From Trochalopteron elliotii (Eukaryota > Chordata > Aves > Passeriformes > Leiothrichidae), in NCBI GenBank assembly GCA_024734555.1, contig JANPWX010000202.1, positions 558,001 to 622,000 of the forward strand: 64,000 bases of DNA, written 5' to 3'. The notes below the pieces were generated by a model. The model had not been told where the DNA came from, ran no database searches, and saw only the letters and a list, made by a program, of their open reading frames with translations. How positions within the stretch are numbered: the first letter of the stretch is position 1; each line of letters opens with the position of its first letter. Positions 11,975 to 25,798 of this stretch are shown here, piece by piece. Both the position numbers and the translations under genes were made by a program.

Positions 11975-12493
11975 TCATAGAATCATGGAATGGCCTGGGC
12001 TGGCAGGGACCTCAAAGATCATCCAGTTCCAATCCCCCAAAAGTGGGCAGGCACGCCCTCCCCTGTCCCAGGCTGCTCAGAGCCCCATCCAACCTGGCCT
12101 TGAACACTTCCAGGGATCCAAGGGCATCCAGCTTCTCTGGGAAACCTGTGCCAGTGCCTCACCACCCTCATAGGGAAGAGATCATTCCTAATATCCAATA
12201 TAAACCTACTTTCTGTCAGTTTGAAGCCATTCCCCCTTGTCCTGTCACTCCAGGCAGGCCACAATTAGGTCACCCCTGAGCCTTCTTTCATTCAGGCTGA
12301 AAAATCCCAAATCACTCAGCCTTTCTTCAAGGAGAACTGCTCCATCCCTCTGATCAACTTGGAGGCCTCCTCTGGCCTCACTCCAACAACTCCATGTCCT
12401 TCCTGTGCTGGGACCCCAGATGTGGACACAGCACTGCAGGTGGGGCCACAGTCAGGGTGGGACAGAGGGGAAGAATCTCCTCTCTTGACCTGC
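11975..12493 (-). mobile_element. CR1 LINE fragment, longest copy in the window
   Basis: The plus strand begins 'tcatagaatcatgg', the reverse complement of the CR1 3' octamers, and continues through the reversed 'cctggccttgaacacttcc', 'gggaagagatcattcctaat' and 'cccttgtcctgtcact' boxes. Beyond these come 'gtcacccctgagccttc' and 'tgctgggaccccagatgtgg', which are further upstream in CR1. At about 520 bp it is the longest and one of the best-preserved copies here, so probably among the younger ones. Coding capacity is broken. The antisense frame across it (105 codons) is spurious. Confidence 0.95.
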
Positions 12494-14070
12494 ACTCCAG
12501 TGTGAATAAAAGCATAATTTGCATTTTAACATTTAAGAGGAGCTCCTGGAAAAAGTAATAAATCTGAATGTGCTGCAGTCACAGATCTCCATTAACTATG
12601 GAAAGGGGGTTTGGCTGCATTCCACTGGGTAAAGCTACTTTAGGTTTTCACCTTGCTCTAGCATTGTTAATCCTCTGAGGAATTACTCAGTGTTTATACA
12701 GCACTTTGCTTTCCTGGCTGATAGAACAGCTTGTTTACCACTGCAACCCCAGTGGTGACTCTGCTGCTGGAGCACAGGAGATGTTCACCTGAATTTTGGA
12801 AATTATTGGTGTTTTAAAGCAAAAGGGATCTGATGCATTAATGAGATGCTAAGCCAAAAAAGTATGCTACGAGCTCATTAGCTAAGATTCCTGTGCAAAT
12901 CATCTTTGGTAATGCTCTTGTTTCATCTGTTGGTTTTGTTTTCCTATGTCTGTGCATGCACTTAGGGAAAAAAAACCCCTTGAGAAATAGAAGAATACAG
13001 TTGCAGGTGCTGAAAGATATTTTTAGCCTTTAGTGTTTGACAAAGACATTGCTAACACTGGCAAAAACAACCCAAGGTGAGAGTGGATCCATTTTTCCTT
13101 TGAGGGAGGCTGCTCCAGACCTGAAGGCTCCTGGAGATTTGTCTGGGCTCATGCTGCTGTGCCACTCTTTTTCCTTACGGGAAGAGTAACATTTTGTGAC
13201 TAAGACAGAGCTCCATAAGAGCAGCAACAGCCAAATTACTCTCCTTTCTGACTAGTCCTTCAAAGGAAAATCTCTCAGATCTGACTCCCAGGGGGCTGAA
13301 ATCAATGTGGGTGTTAAGCAGCGTGGCTTGGCTATTTGGGTAAAATGGCCTAGTTTTGATTAGGTAGGGAATCAGAGGATAAAGGGATTTATTTTTCTCA
13401 GAATTGGGCATAAAATAGCAACATAAAAACCTGGATCAAATAGCTGAAGCCAATATCTTCCCCTTGAGGCTTTCTTTTGGTTCCTTTGTAGCACATCAAC
13501 TTAAAAGAGACTTAAACTCCAGTTGCTGAAGGTTTTGGGAGGGCAAAAAATATAAAAGGTGTTTGGAGTTCAGGGATGCAGCCTCTTAGGAAATTGTGGT
13601 AACAGCCTGTCATCCTTGGAGTCATGGCTGATAACTCTTACATGCCTCTTGGTCTTTATCAAAATTATCTGCAGGTGCATCTGCAATTTAATGATGCCAT
13701 GTGACACTTGGTACAACACAGTCTCTTTAAGGTGTTCCCACTCTCTGGGTACTTAGGCAGCATGGACAGGAGGGAATTAAAAAGCTTTTTTGCTACATTT
13801 TGCCCTGGATGGATGTGTTAACCCTCTCCAGCCTGCTGAACAGCTCAGGCTGTCAGCTACCTTTGGGCATTGCTGACCAAGAAGTTGATGCAGACATTTC
13901 CACCCACCTGCAGATATCCTGTCCTCCCTGTGTATTCCCAAACTATGTTTTGGAGTCAAAAGGAGAGTACAAACACACCAGCACTTATTTTAACAACTCT
14001 CACTTTAAGGAGCTGCTCCTGCTGAGTGGGCTGAGGTGTATGTGCTGCTTCTTGCTCCAAACAGAGCCCT
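12494..14070. other. Gene-free stretch
   Basis: Nothing was recognised. Open frames of up to about 100 codons overlap in both strands near 13.8-14.4 kb, where DNA is locally GC-richer, but they have no domain. Confidence 0.5.
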
Positions 14071-14093
14071 GGGTGGGTGACAGGGTGGGTGGG
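14071..14093 (+). other. G-quadruplex motif, five G3 runs
   Basis: GGG runs occur at 14071, 14075, 14083, 14087 and 14091, with loops of 1, 5, 1 and 1 bases. This satisfies the canonical G3+N1-7 rule with one spare run. Short single-base loops favour a stable parallel fold. It lies in unannotated DNA. Confidence 0.85.
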
Positions 14094-17000
14094 CAGAGCC
14101 CCTGGTGACACAGGGAATGATGAACCTGTCCCCAGGTAAGGTAAGAGACCAGCAAAGACCTGACCCTGCACCCACAGAGCTGCCCCCAAGCACCAGCTCT
14201 GACTGCAGCTTCTGTCCCGAATTTTACAGATTTGCAGGAGCTTGTTTTAGCCTTTCTTGTTGTCTGCCTGGATCTTAATTCGCTTTGCAATACATCTGCT
14301 GCCAGGTTGCCTGAAATATATTGAAGGAAACAACACAAATGGCCTCCCAGATGTGACAACAAAAGAATAGGAAATAAAACAATTCCCTTAAAGGAAAGAA
14401 AAGGGGGTGGAGGAAGGGGGAGAAGCAAGGAAAGAAGAAAGACTTGGATATTTTGTCAGATGTATTTGGTTAGGATTTTTTTTCAAAGACCTTTGTGTTT
14501 TAATAGTCTTTGGTTAAAAGGAAAATTTTGTAAAATTAATATTTGCACAGAAAAAAAATACAGCTTCTACTTGGCATGCTAATTTTGACTGCTTATCTGT
14601 ACTCCCTTTAATTTTATTTTTTTTATTAAATTATACCTGGGTGCCTGTAATCCTAAATTCAACATGAAGAAGGAACCTGAATGCTACTGTAGATTGGCCT
14701 GCTGCTTTCCAAAACACCTTATACAATTTCCAAAATATCTTATGTAATATATGACCTGAAGAGAAGGCACATTTCCTTTCATGAAAGAAAAAGGAAGAAA
14801 GGGCAAGTTTCTCTGCCTTCCTGCTCCCAGAGAAAAGCTGGGACATTCAAAATCTAAAGGCATCAGTAAGAGAAGGTACATAATTAGCAAATTTTTTAAA
14901 AATTATTGTATCTAAATAACATCCTGGGCTTTGGCACTTGTTTCACAAGGTGTTTTGTTGCTTTGGCAGGGAATGGTTTCTAGTCTGGAACTGCACTTTG
15001 CTGTGGGGAATGCTGCTACAACAGGAATGGGATTTCAGGGTGATGTAGATCCTCTCCTCTGGGAAAATTTTCCCCCCAGCTCATGTCATTATTGTAGGGA
15101 ATTGTAGGGGTGCCCACTCCAGGCACCATTCCAGGATATTCCTGTCACAGGTTGGACATGGCTCCACGTTTGCCAAGGAATTTGTTGTGATGTGTTTTGT
15201 TTCTAGTGAGGCACTGTGCAAGGAGTACCAGGCAACCCCTGCCCACCTCCCAGGGTGAGAATTCCCTCCCTGGGGACATAACAGCCCCAGTTGGGAGGAG
15301 CAGTTGGATGTAAATTGATTGTGACACCGTGCTGGAATCAAAACCTCGAGTCCAGAAGTGTGAAGCAGTTTCTGTCCCTGCTTTCCTTAGGAGAGAATTT
15401 TTCCCTCATTGAACTGTCCCACACCTTTGCAGACCTGTTGTGGCCAGCAGGCTGCTGCTTTCTCATTAGCATGATGCATTTTTAATGACCCGTGCTACAA
15501 CGAGCACAAGGAAGCTCTGAAGCCTTAACCAGAGGCCATGAAATTTTGTGTTATATCTATTATTTTTTCAATTACTGCATAGACAGAAATGCATTAAAAC
15601 TCTGAGCAACAGTGACAGAATGATCTTGGGTGAACAGGCTGAATCAATAGGTAAGCAGTTCCTTTAAGATTAAAAAAGGTGTTAAAATAGTCAAGCTTTG
15701 TGCTGCTTTGAAGCTCACAGGCATGACATTTTTGGTGGTTTTATTACATTTTTTGTGTGGTTGAGTCAAGTAGATAGTGTCAAATTCTGATAAAACAAAT
15801 TCCAACATCCTAAAGTCAAATGATGATATAATGCAACATGTACAAACTGTGAGCTGGGCTTTTTTTTCTTTTCATTCACTGAGGGTATTTTTTTAATGCA
15901 GCTGAGAATTTAACCATGTGTGTCACTGCAATTTAGAAACAAGCTGATGTAGGTAGGTGGGTATTAACTCAAAATTATTGGAAAAGATGAAGACCACTTA
16001 TAATTTCCAAAGATCTAGAACATGCTGGACAGCCTGTATGTCCATCTGAAGGCATTTTGCTGTACTGCTCTTCATCTTTTCTGCACTTGGATGAAAAAGA
16101 TCAAATTATTTTGATAGTCTGGTTCAGGTGAGGAATTGCCTTTTCAGGTAGTGCAATTTCAGCATAACTGCAAAGTGTAATGTTCTATCATTGTCTTGCT
16201 TAGGGAAATCTATTCTTGCCTAAATTAGTTCTGTGACACATCATCTGGAAGTATTTCAAAACAAAAAGCTCATCTTGAAGTGTTTGGCTTCTGCTCTGTA
16301 GCTTTCTGAGCTCTCACCACAACAGGATCTGAACCCCTTCCAGCAGCACGTTAAACACCATGACAAACATCTGCCATGTTTTGTTTGCTTTTGCATCCTC
16401 CCCTCTGGGGGAAAGGCAAGAGCAGTGGCATGGCCAATTTTGGTCAGGTTTCTCTGTATGAGATTGGTTTGAAGTTTTTAAGCAAGATGCATTCTTCTGG
16501 ATTCCAGTGAGAAAAGGCAAGGTGGAAGAAACACGCAGAGCTCTTGGAGTGGCAAAAAGAAATATTTGTGAAGTGTGGGTGGGTGGTGCTCACCTTCCTC
16601 AGACTAAATTACTGATCATAGTGGGATTTTTTGGTGTGGGAGAGAAGCAGAGCTGGACTTTCCTGAGAGCAAAGGGCTCATTGCTAGATCGCAGGAAGTG
16701 GAGTGGCAGCTGGCTGGATTCCAGCATCGAGTCTGGGACTGTCCCTTGGAATACAGGAGCACCCCTGGCCACAGCAGGGGATGAGCAGAAGAGTCACTTC
16801 TGGAAACTGTGATGTTAGAGCTTTGGGATTGGATTCACACTGATTCACAGGCTGTCCATAGTGAGATTTTTCTGGCTGAGAGGTGGCAAACAAGATCCTA
16901 TTCTGGGACTGCTCTTCCTTGTGTGAGAAGGAGCTCAGCTTTAGAAGAGCCTGGAAATCCAGCTCTGACATGCAGCCCTTCTGCTGGTTGAGGAGCTGGA

Positions 17001-19585
17001 CTTCATCTGCATTGCTAACTGTGGAGATCTCATTACAGGACCTGTGCATCTATTACCAGTGCTGCTGCTCCAAAACAGACTCAGTTTGAGCTGGGATTTA
17101 ACAGCATCAAGCAGGCCAGATGGAGCCAAAAATAGTTAAACTGTCCTGAAAATCGACTCAATTTGCCAGAGGACAGAGTTTTGATAAATTATATTAAACC
17201 GCTGTTGGGTATTTGCCTTTGCTCTCCATGAGAGGTGGCCAGGCCTCCAATGACTGGCAAGGGGAAGCCCTGGAAGCCTGGCTATTCTCACCTCCACCAG
17301 CATCACTGATGCCTGGCACAAGAGTCAGTGCTCCAGCCCCCAGAGGTGTCAGTCAGCCACTGGCTTTGCTGTCCTGTAAAATGGCATAGTGCACAAACTT
17401 ATCTGGACTCATTCCTAAATCCAATGCTGCTTTACAAAATAAACTGGACAGAACTTACAAACATCCTTTGTCCTTTTCAAAACCTCATGCACAGCTGCCA
17501 GTACTCACTAGTCCTAGAATAAATACTCCAGACTTCAGACCAGCATTTTCTGATCAGTACTACAAAAAAGGCAGTGTGCTGTGTAAAACAGCTCTTTAGT
17601 TCCTAAAACTGAGAGATCCCAGCTTCTTAAATTCTCTGTACGATATCCAAAGCAAATATTGACTCTGGATCATAAGTTTTATTAACATCTTGAATTCGCT
17701 TTATTTTTATTTCTCAGAAAGCATGCAATGACTGGGAAGCTGGGGATGATGGGATAGGAGACTGTATCAGCAACATTTTGAGGAAGAATGCAAATGTTTT
17801 GGATAGAGAAAGGAGGAAAAGACTCCCAAGGGCAGGCAGCCTTCAAAGACAGGGAGGAGAGAGAGGAGTGAATAAAAGGCTATGCAGGCAAAAGCAAAAT
17901 ATGAAATCAAACTTAGCATAAGATTAGCAAAAATGCCTGCATTTACATCACCTGGAATGAACAGGTCATGGTTGGCAGCCATCTCCATGGGGAGTAGGAA
18001 AGGTGCCCTCTTGTTTTCTGTCTTCCAGCTCAGGGCTCAGCTTCATGTTTTCAGGGATGCTTTATGATTTCGAGCTGAAGGGCACATGCTGAGCTTTAAC
18101 TTACTCCTGTAGAGTGACTCCTGCTGCTTCTCCTAAATGCTTTAGTGTCTATTGCAGAGCTTCCCAGGCTGCACTATAAACAGTAAATGGTTAAAAGCCA
18201 GTGAGGAAGGAAATGGCTGCTTAACTAATCCTAGTGAAAATTGGCCCTTGATGAAGTGCAGACTCTGAGCTGCCTGTGATGAGCACCAAGTTTTCTTTCA
18301 AACCACGTGCTTTTTATTTCTGCTGGTGTTGGCTACTGCAGAGTGTGATTCTGCAGGTCAGGGACTGTCTGTCACCAACTGCTGCATGGACAGACTCAGC
18401 CATCAAAAGGTGGTGGTTTATGTTGTTTCTTTCTTTCCATTTTTTTAATCCTTACTAGTGGAAAAAGAAGCTAAACTTGCAAAATGAAAACGGTGAGAGG
18501 AGAATGGCACGTCTGTTGATGGTGATTATGCTATGAGAAGCACACTGGCATAATGAAGGGAGAATTGCTAACTATGCTGTGGTCTGTTTTCACATGTTTA
18601 TGACAATTAGGTATGGAAGTGGGCAGATTGTGGCTGATTTTAGGCAAAGCCCCTGAGCAGGCACGAAGGAGCTTAAATGCTGACAGGAAACAGTTCATCC
18701 TTTGCAGCCCACCTCTGCATTTCCAGCAGGATTAAATTCACCCATCAGCAGCAAATGCACAGTGTGGGGCTGCACAAGCAGTGCCCAGTCATTGTAATTT
18801 TTCATGGAAGTGAAGGAGGGAAGGTACTGAACTCCCAAGAGCTTCAGACCCAGTAGGTATAATATCAAAAAGCTTTGTATCAACTTAGCAGCCATTCTGC
18901 ATGTGCACAGAGGGTGAAGTCTTTCACCCAAATTCTGCTTGTCTTTGCTTTGGTTCAGTGGTCCCAGGCAGATCTGTAGTTTGTCATCACAAAACCTTCA
19001 GTTCATGGTCTGTTGGCAGAATAACTTTGAGGGAGAGCACTGGGCAGCCGTTCTTCCATGGGATAAAAGAGTTCCAGCTCTTTGATGTGATACTGAAAGG
19101 CAGATCCTTGTCCTGCCACTGAACCAACTTGAAGGCTGGGGAACCTCAAGCCTGCAAGACCCTGCACAACCAGAGCCTGATTTCTCACACGTGTCAGCTC
19201 TGGACAGCCTCCCTGCACTCAACTTGAAATGCATGTTTTCTCCTTAAAAATAAACATCAAGGCTGCCTGTTTTCAGTGATTCAGGCATGTACAACCCATG
19301 ATCAGTCTTATGGATTTGCTCCAGGTTTTGTTGTGCTAATTGCCATCCCAGGTGGCTAGGAGTTAATTAGTAAGCTGCATGTTTCAGGGTGCACCACAGC
19401 CATGTATAAACAGATCATTACTTGAATAAAGAATGCACAGATAGGATGTATTTGATGATGTGGCAATAATAATACTTTGGTTTGACCAGGACAACTGAAA
19501 TCCAAGTATTATTAGTGACCATATGCAGCTCTTTACATTAATTGCCTTCATCTGGATTTGAGGTTTGGGAATAAGGAGTTATCTA
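14094..19585. other. Gene-free stretch with one purine tract
   Basis: No gene, LTR or CR1 was recognised. A minus-strand frame of 121 codons (16684-17049) has no domain and overlaps plus-strand frames, so it is treated as chance. Text near 17130-17220 is AT-rich with retained CpGs (for example aaccgctgttggg) and may be weakly constrained. Confidence 0.5.
14390..14442 (+). repeat. Polypurine tract (53 nt, two interruptions)
   Basis: All bases are A or G apart from a T at 14408 and a C at 14426. G5 runs occur near 14403 and 14416. Such tracts can form triplex DNA. Confidence 0.85.
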
Positions 19586-19809
19586 AGGATTAGGTATTAG
19601 GAAAAAACTCAGTGAGGGTGGTAAGGCACTGAAACAGGTTGCCCAGAGAAGTTGTGAATGCTGCCCCATCTGTGGAAGTGTTCAAGGCCAGGTTGGATGG
19701 AGCTCTGAGCAGTGTGGTTTAGTGGAAGGTGTCCCTGTCCATAGCAGAGGGCTGGAATGAGATAATCTTTAGGATCCCTTAAAACCCAGGCCATTCTATG
19801 ATTTTATGA
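19586..19809 (+). mobile_element. CR1 LINE fragment, 3' end
   Basis: Shows the consensus run 'gagggtggtaaggcactg', 'caggttgcccagagaag', 'gtgttcaaggccaggttgg', 'gtggaaggtgtccctg' and the 3' end 'cattctatgattttatga'. It is 5'-truncated just after the 'ggtattagga' box. It contains only 3' terminal sequence and no functional ORF. Confidence 0.95.
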
Positions 19810-22800
19810 CTTTCATCTCCTTTGGTTTTGGACCAGCCTGTGCTTTGTGAGTTTTGATGATCTTCTCTCAGATGCTAAAAGGAAACCTGTTTGTGTTTGG
19901 ACATCTGGAAAAGATGATACAAAGCCAGCAACATCTCCTGTTGGTCAGGCACCACCAACATCTTCTTGTCTTGAGCAGCAGTCCAGTGTCTCAAGTGTTT
20001 TTTTCCCTATGTGTCACCCTCAAAGTTTGCCTTAGCACACAGATGGCCCCAGCACAACGAAGGATGGAGGAAGGCAGCCAGAGCTGTGGTGGCAGCCAGT
20101 CCTGGTGGTGGGGGACAAATTGAAGGGGCTGTGTCACCCCTAAGCTGGAAGCCAAGCATGTGCTCTTCTCTACCACCACCAAATCTCCAAGTCTCTTCAC
20201 CTCCAGAGTGCCTGTCCCCTACATGGGTGTGTCCAGGTCTGAATCCATTGGTTTTCCATTCCTCTGCTCTTTCCCCAAAAAGTCACCTTGCAAGTTTTCA
20301 TCCTTCCCTTGCAGGGCAGTGCTGGTACCAGGGGAAAAGAGTGGGATGGGGGAGGCAGAGGGGATCTGCAGGATGTGGCTCTTAGAGACAGTTTGGCATC
20401 TCACCACCCATGAACACCCATCTCAGTGGGGTCAGGAAATCCCTGTGGATGGGCAGGTGCATTCCAGCAATTGCATCCATCCCATCCATGCAGGCAGGTC
20501 TCTGTGACCATAACCTCACATTTCATTCCCAAAGAACTACAGAGGATTTTCTGGTGTTAAATTCTGTCTTGCTGATGTGTTTTTTTGAGTCAGTGCCCCA
20601 CTCGGCATCAACCTGAAACACAGTTTGGGACTATTAGCACAGTTCCTAATTTCAGGTGTGCTTATGAGCCTTCAGCTTGAATTTGTTCTCTCACTGGAGT
20701 CATCATTTACTTTACCATCATTTTTTTTTTAAATTCATACCCCTCCTCTCAACACACACAGACCTCACAGAGATTTTCATGCATTTAAATGAAAAAGCCA
20801 AACAGTTCCCTTTCCTCCTTCACATTATGCAGCATTGCCCTTCTCTGTACTTTGTCCTATTTCAGAGCTGTCATGCAAATAAACCCAACTATAAAAAAAA
20901 AGCCATCAAAAAGCATGCATCCTATCAGCCTTTTTTCTCCTTCTCATGCTGTATCTGCAGGAAGAAATCCTTTCTCCTTTTTGCCTTCCTATTTCAGGTG
21001 TTTCCACTTCTTTCCTAACTGTGATCCAGTATCTTTATGGTTCCTCAGTTGCCCAGGAAACAAACCCTGACTCCCTTTTCCCCAGTGTGTAGTATTCACT
21101 ATTCCATGGAGCTACTGTTTCCTGAAGTGTTTTGTTGTGGGTTTTTTCCCTAAACTACTCCAGAAGTGAGAATTCTCCTTTTCCGTCCCTGTACTGGGGC
21201 ACCCCCTTTCCTTTACCCAACCTGAGTGTATCTGGATGAAGCAGTCATTGCGTTTTCTACCTCCATCACTGGAGTGTCTGACTGAATTTAGCATTATTTC
21301 TTTTGATCATGTGAGTGTGCTGAACAGTCATCCTTCTGGCAAGGCATTCTGCATGGGTTCCCGTGGGATTGCCATGTTTGCCACAGAACAGAGATCCTCT
21401 GGCAGACACTGGAGATGGAGAAGGCAAATCCAGCTCTGGGTGTCGCTGGAGGCAGGGGGTGTCAGCAGGAAGGACCATTTGTCCTTGCCCTTGGCACCAG
21501 TGCATGGCACTTGTTATTGGCTCTCCTGGGCAACAACCATAAACCCAACTCAGACACTCTCCCAGAAGGAGAAAACCACCAGAAAATGAAAAAATCCCTG
21601 ACCAGCCAGCCCTAAAAATTATCCCAGGATATATGATAGGGTAGGGATTTAAAGAGGAGAATGCAGGTTGTTCCTGTGGAACGAGGATCTTGTTCTTGCT
21701 GCAGCTCTTTGTGAGGGAATGTGGATGTTGGTGTGGCTGTGGTGGGGAGTTTGCACAAATTACAGGTGGAGTGAGCAAGAGACACTGGAGCAGGTATGGA
21801 AGAACAACTCAAGGCTTTTGCCTGTAATCCTCTCATCTCTGGTATTCCCTACAGAGACCCCTGATGGCCAAGAGACTGCCTTTTCCAAAATGGAATATAC
21901 CCTGGAGTAAGCTCTCCTGTTTGTGGTTAAAATAACTATTACTTACTTCAGAGGCCCATGGAAAAGCACCTGCCTGGGCAGCAGGAGACCAGCAATTCAC
22001 AGATACAAAAATGGATGTGCCAAGTTCTGTGCAGAACATCCATTGGTGAAGTTAGGCTGCCCCATCTTCTCTTTTCCTTTGAAAAACTTTGTATTATCTT
22101 GTGACTTGTGGAAGGTGAGATGGTCTAAATGTAAATGATTCATGGGATGGGGACTGTTTCTCAGCTTCAATAAATCTGTTAGCCTCTTTGTCAGTGGGGA
22201 GGGAAGAGCTGTTTGGAATTCATGGTATGTTTTTAAAGTTTCTTTCAAAGAATACTTTTTTTTTTTTTCTCTCATGTTTCTCAGAAGAAACCAGCCTGCC
22301 AAACTGCTCCAGGAAGCTCTTCTGAGATAGAGACATCCATCTCTGTGTACGGTCTGTACTTGTGAAGCAGAGCACAAAGCCCTTTTTCCATTTAATCCAT
22401 ATTAATTATCTCTCTCCAGCTCCTCTCTAGTTTCCACTCATCCCAGACTCCAAAAACTTGTGTGGCTGCATCTTGAACAAACCAGAGCCTTTCACTCTCC
22501 ACCTGGTAAGTCAATACTCCAAAAATAGAAATAAATAGAAAGGTTTTACTGCTGAAGGATTGTAGCTTTCCATGCTTGAAAACTGAATGCCGTGGGACTG
22601 TGGACTAAGGCAGATATTTTTAGTGCCATCAATATCTCCTGGAGTTGATATCTCCCAAGACAGATGGTTGTTTCCCACAGAACGTTGTCAAATGTTTGCT
22701 CAGCCAAGATCAATTTTGTTCCAAGTCCTTTCCCACCTTCTGCTGAAATATATTTCACTTGCCAGACAAAAAATTAAAGAAACAGCATGAAACCTTGCCA

Positions 22801-24529
22801 CTGTAGAGGGTTCTCATTCCCGTGGCTCTCCTGTGTCCTTTAGCCATGTGACTGACATCTCTCTCAGTGCTGGGGAAGAATAAAATAAATATAAATACTC
22901 TTCTAGGGAAGAATAAAAGATGCCCTCGTGGTGTGAGCACAGCAGGGCTCAGGTCTCATGTCAGATTTCCTGTGACACCTGCACATCACTTCTCAGCCTG
23001 TCAGAGGGTCCTGCTGCCACGCTTTGCTCTTAGACTTCCTAAATCCTGAGCTCTTAACCTGCACACCCTAAACTGATCTTGTAAGAAAATGAGGTGCAAG
23101 GGGGAAGGAGGAGCAGAAGTGGCACTGAGGAGGGGGCACAGAGAGGCTGAGTCATGCCCATTGCTCAAAGACTGCAGCATTTCTTTTAATCACAAGCCCA
23201 TGTGAGTCTGGAGGCCCTTTGTGGTGTCTGGCACAAAGGCACTTTGGGCATTTTCAGCTGAAATTAGTGGGGAGCAAAGGACTTCCAAAGGGTGGCATGG
23301 GATGCATTCATTTTGTTTTCCTTGCTGGTTGCTATTTTTAGCTGAGCCTGACTTGTCACAGCGTAAGAGACAGAGCTGGTTCTTTCCAAAGTACAAGTTC
23401 CCTTATAATGCCTGATTGTTACAAGCGAGAAATTACAGCAGACAGTGCCAGCAGCAGTTGCTCAAATGTTATGATGATTTCTTCCTGCTACACTTATCTT
23501 GTTGTGGCTCTGTATTTGAAAATTGTTAATTCATGGCTGTTTTCTAGCAAGGACTTTGGCAATCCAGGCTTAGTGGGGTGTCTCTCTTTTTTATTGCCTC
23601 ATACACAAAAAAATAATTCTCATTTAGTTTTGTAATTCTAAATCCTTTTGAAAATGCTACGAAATCAAATTCATTCTTCTGCACACTGAAAGGTACATTG
23701 GATCATCCGGAATATTCTTTCCATGCTCATCCATAATCTTTACTATTAGAGATTCAGAGGCAGGTGAGGCTCTCATTGGAAGGGAAATCAATGCTATGAT
23801 GCCCAAAAAATATTTTTCACCCTCAATTTAGTTGTCAGAGTGATCTATTCACACCCCCCTGTCATCTTAAACAACCCCTATATCCTCAAACTGCTTTTGC
23901 AGAGCAGGATTATGGTTGAAAGAAATGTGCTTGCCTTGGTATTGTGCTGCTTGTTTGGGATTTTTCTGGGATTTATTGATATTTCAGTCCTGCATTTTGC
24001 TCAGGATTACAGATTCTTGATCCCTAACTCATGTGAGAGGCATTTTCAGCCTCCTCCTGCCAAATGGGCATCTTCACTGTTTTCAAAGTAGTATGGATGC
24101 ATAACTATGCATTACATATATATAATGCCCAACTCATCACTAAATTGTTAATCTGCAGAAATCACCTTCTGTTACCTGGCAAAATCAAGTGGAAGCCTCA
24201 GCATAAAGCCTTTTCTTATATGGACTCTAATTGCCTATATGTATTTTTTTTATGGCAACCTGCCAATGGAAGAACAAGGTTTGCAGTGTCATAGAAACTC
24301 CTGGGAGAGAGTAACTGTGAGGGTAATTGATGATCTGGCCTGCAAGTGGGTTTGGTTCCCTATCCTCTTGTACAAAGGCCTCTTGTGAAAAGAGAAATAA
24401 GGGGAATGCAACAATTCCATATATAAAAATCTGAGAAAGGAAAACCCAAAACACACAAAAAGCTCTGTGTGTGTATGGGTGTGTGCATGTAAGATGGTGT
24501 TTTTTATCAAGTCTTATTTTATCTATGTC
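19810..24529. other. Gene-free stretch
   Basis: No gene or mobile element was recognised. Several overlapping frames of 113-170 codons occur between 20.0 and 21.8 kb. The longest (minus, 21266-21778) is Pro/Ser-rich with no domain. T10 at 20721-20730 and T13 at 22256-22268 are simple tracts. A 13-base word (gggaagaataaaa) repeats near 22873 and 22906. Confidence 0.5.
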
Positions 24530-24808
24530 AGAGAATCATAGAATGGTTTGGTTTGGAATGGACCTTAAGAATCATCCAGTCCCAATTCCCCTGCCCTAAG
24601 CAGGGACACATTTCTCCATACCAGATTGCTCCAAGCCCCATCCAGCCTGGCCATGAACACTTCCAGGGATGGATCAGCCACAGCTTCTCTGGGCAACCTG
24701 TGCCAGGACCTGACCACCCTCACGGGGAAGAATTTCTTCCTAATATTTAATCTGACCCTGCCCTCTGACAGTCAAAGCCATTCCCCCTTGTCCTGTCACT
24801 ACATGCCC
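24530..24808 (-). mobile_element. CR1 LINE fragment, 3' end
   Basis: The plus strand opens 'agaatcatagaatggtttgg', the reversed CR1 3' end, and runs through 'cagcctggccatgaacactt', 'cttctctgggcaacctgtg', 'gaagaatttcttcctaat' and 'cccccttgtcctgtcact'. It is 5'-truncated after that box and has no coding potential. Confidence 0.95.
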
Positions 24809-25798
24809 TACTTGGCAGTTGGCTTCCCTCCTGCTCTTTTAGGGAGCTTTCTGATCTACTTTAAGCTGTAAGGAGAAAAAAAACCTCTTCCTTTCTCCTT
24901 GAGAATATTCACGTGCAAAGGCCAAGCTCCTGCTCTAACACCTTTGCTCTGGAGTTCGTCTCCCAGATACATTAATTTGTGGAATGTTGTCATTGTTAAG
25001 GTCCAAATTAAGCTGCCTGTCCTGTGAAGGATCCCCCCTGCCTGAAGCAAAATGGAACAGTTAATGCATTTTTTATAAACAATGCCATTAAGGATGCACG
25101 AAAGACGTGTTGTAAATATTAAAGAGAGACTATCACTTTTTTTTCCCCTCACTCCATTAAGCATAGGAGAAAAATCTACAGGTCAAATTCCTTCTGATGC
25201 AAATTAAGCCAGATTCTTTGATTTTGACCATTTCTTTTACTATGGTATTACAGTTTCTGCTCAAGCTCTGAAACAGCCCTGCTAGGATGTTCGAAAATGT
25301 GGCAAGTTCATTTATGGAACTGTGCAATAGTTCAGCTATAAACACACTTGAATGTGAACAGAACAATTACAGAGGACATGTATGAATATTTCAAGACATG
25401 TTGTGGTCTCCTAAACCAGCTCCCTGGCCAAGGCAGGTTTGACACAGAGCACAGGGCTTCATTTGTGGGACTCCAGGGCTGGGTGCAGGCATCTCGCAGG
25501 CACATTGCCTGCTAGGCTGTTATCCCACCTAGTGGCTGCTATCCCATCCCACAAGGTGATTTTTTCCCAGGATATTGGTGAAGCAAGGCAAGGCTTGATG
25601 TATTTATTACTTCAGTTAGCAGTGAATGTGCTTCCACATGGCTTTGTCAGGTGGTCAAACTCGTGCCCTTGCTTTAACCACGTTACACCAGGGACAGGGT
25701 TTCATGTTCACAACATCTGAATTTATATCAAATATAGATGCCTGTCTAGTACAGTCAGCTTTCCAGTGTGAGTGCTCTGCATCACTCTTGTTATTTAC
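24809..25798. other. Gene-free stretch between CR1 copies
   Basis: AT-rich text with no recognised gene. A CTCF-like word near 25523 has two core mismatches and was not called. Confidence 0.5.

Noticed and set aside
21266..21778. 170-codon minus-strand open frame
   Set aside because: Pro/Ser-rich low-information product in a GC-richer patch, overlapped by frames on the other strand; no domain.
25523..25537. CTCF-like site in ccacctagtggctgc
   Set aside because: Two mismatches in the core consensus.
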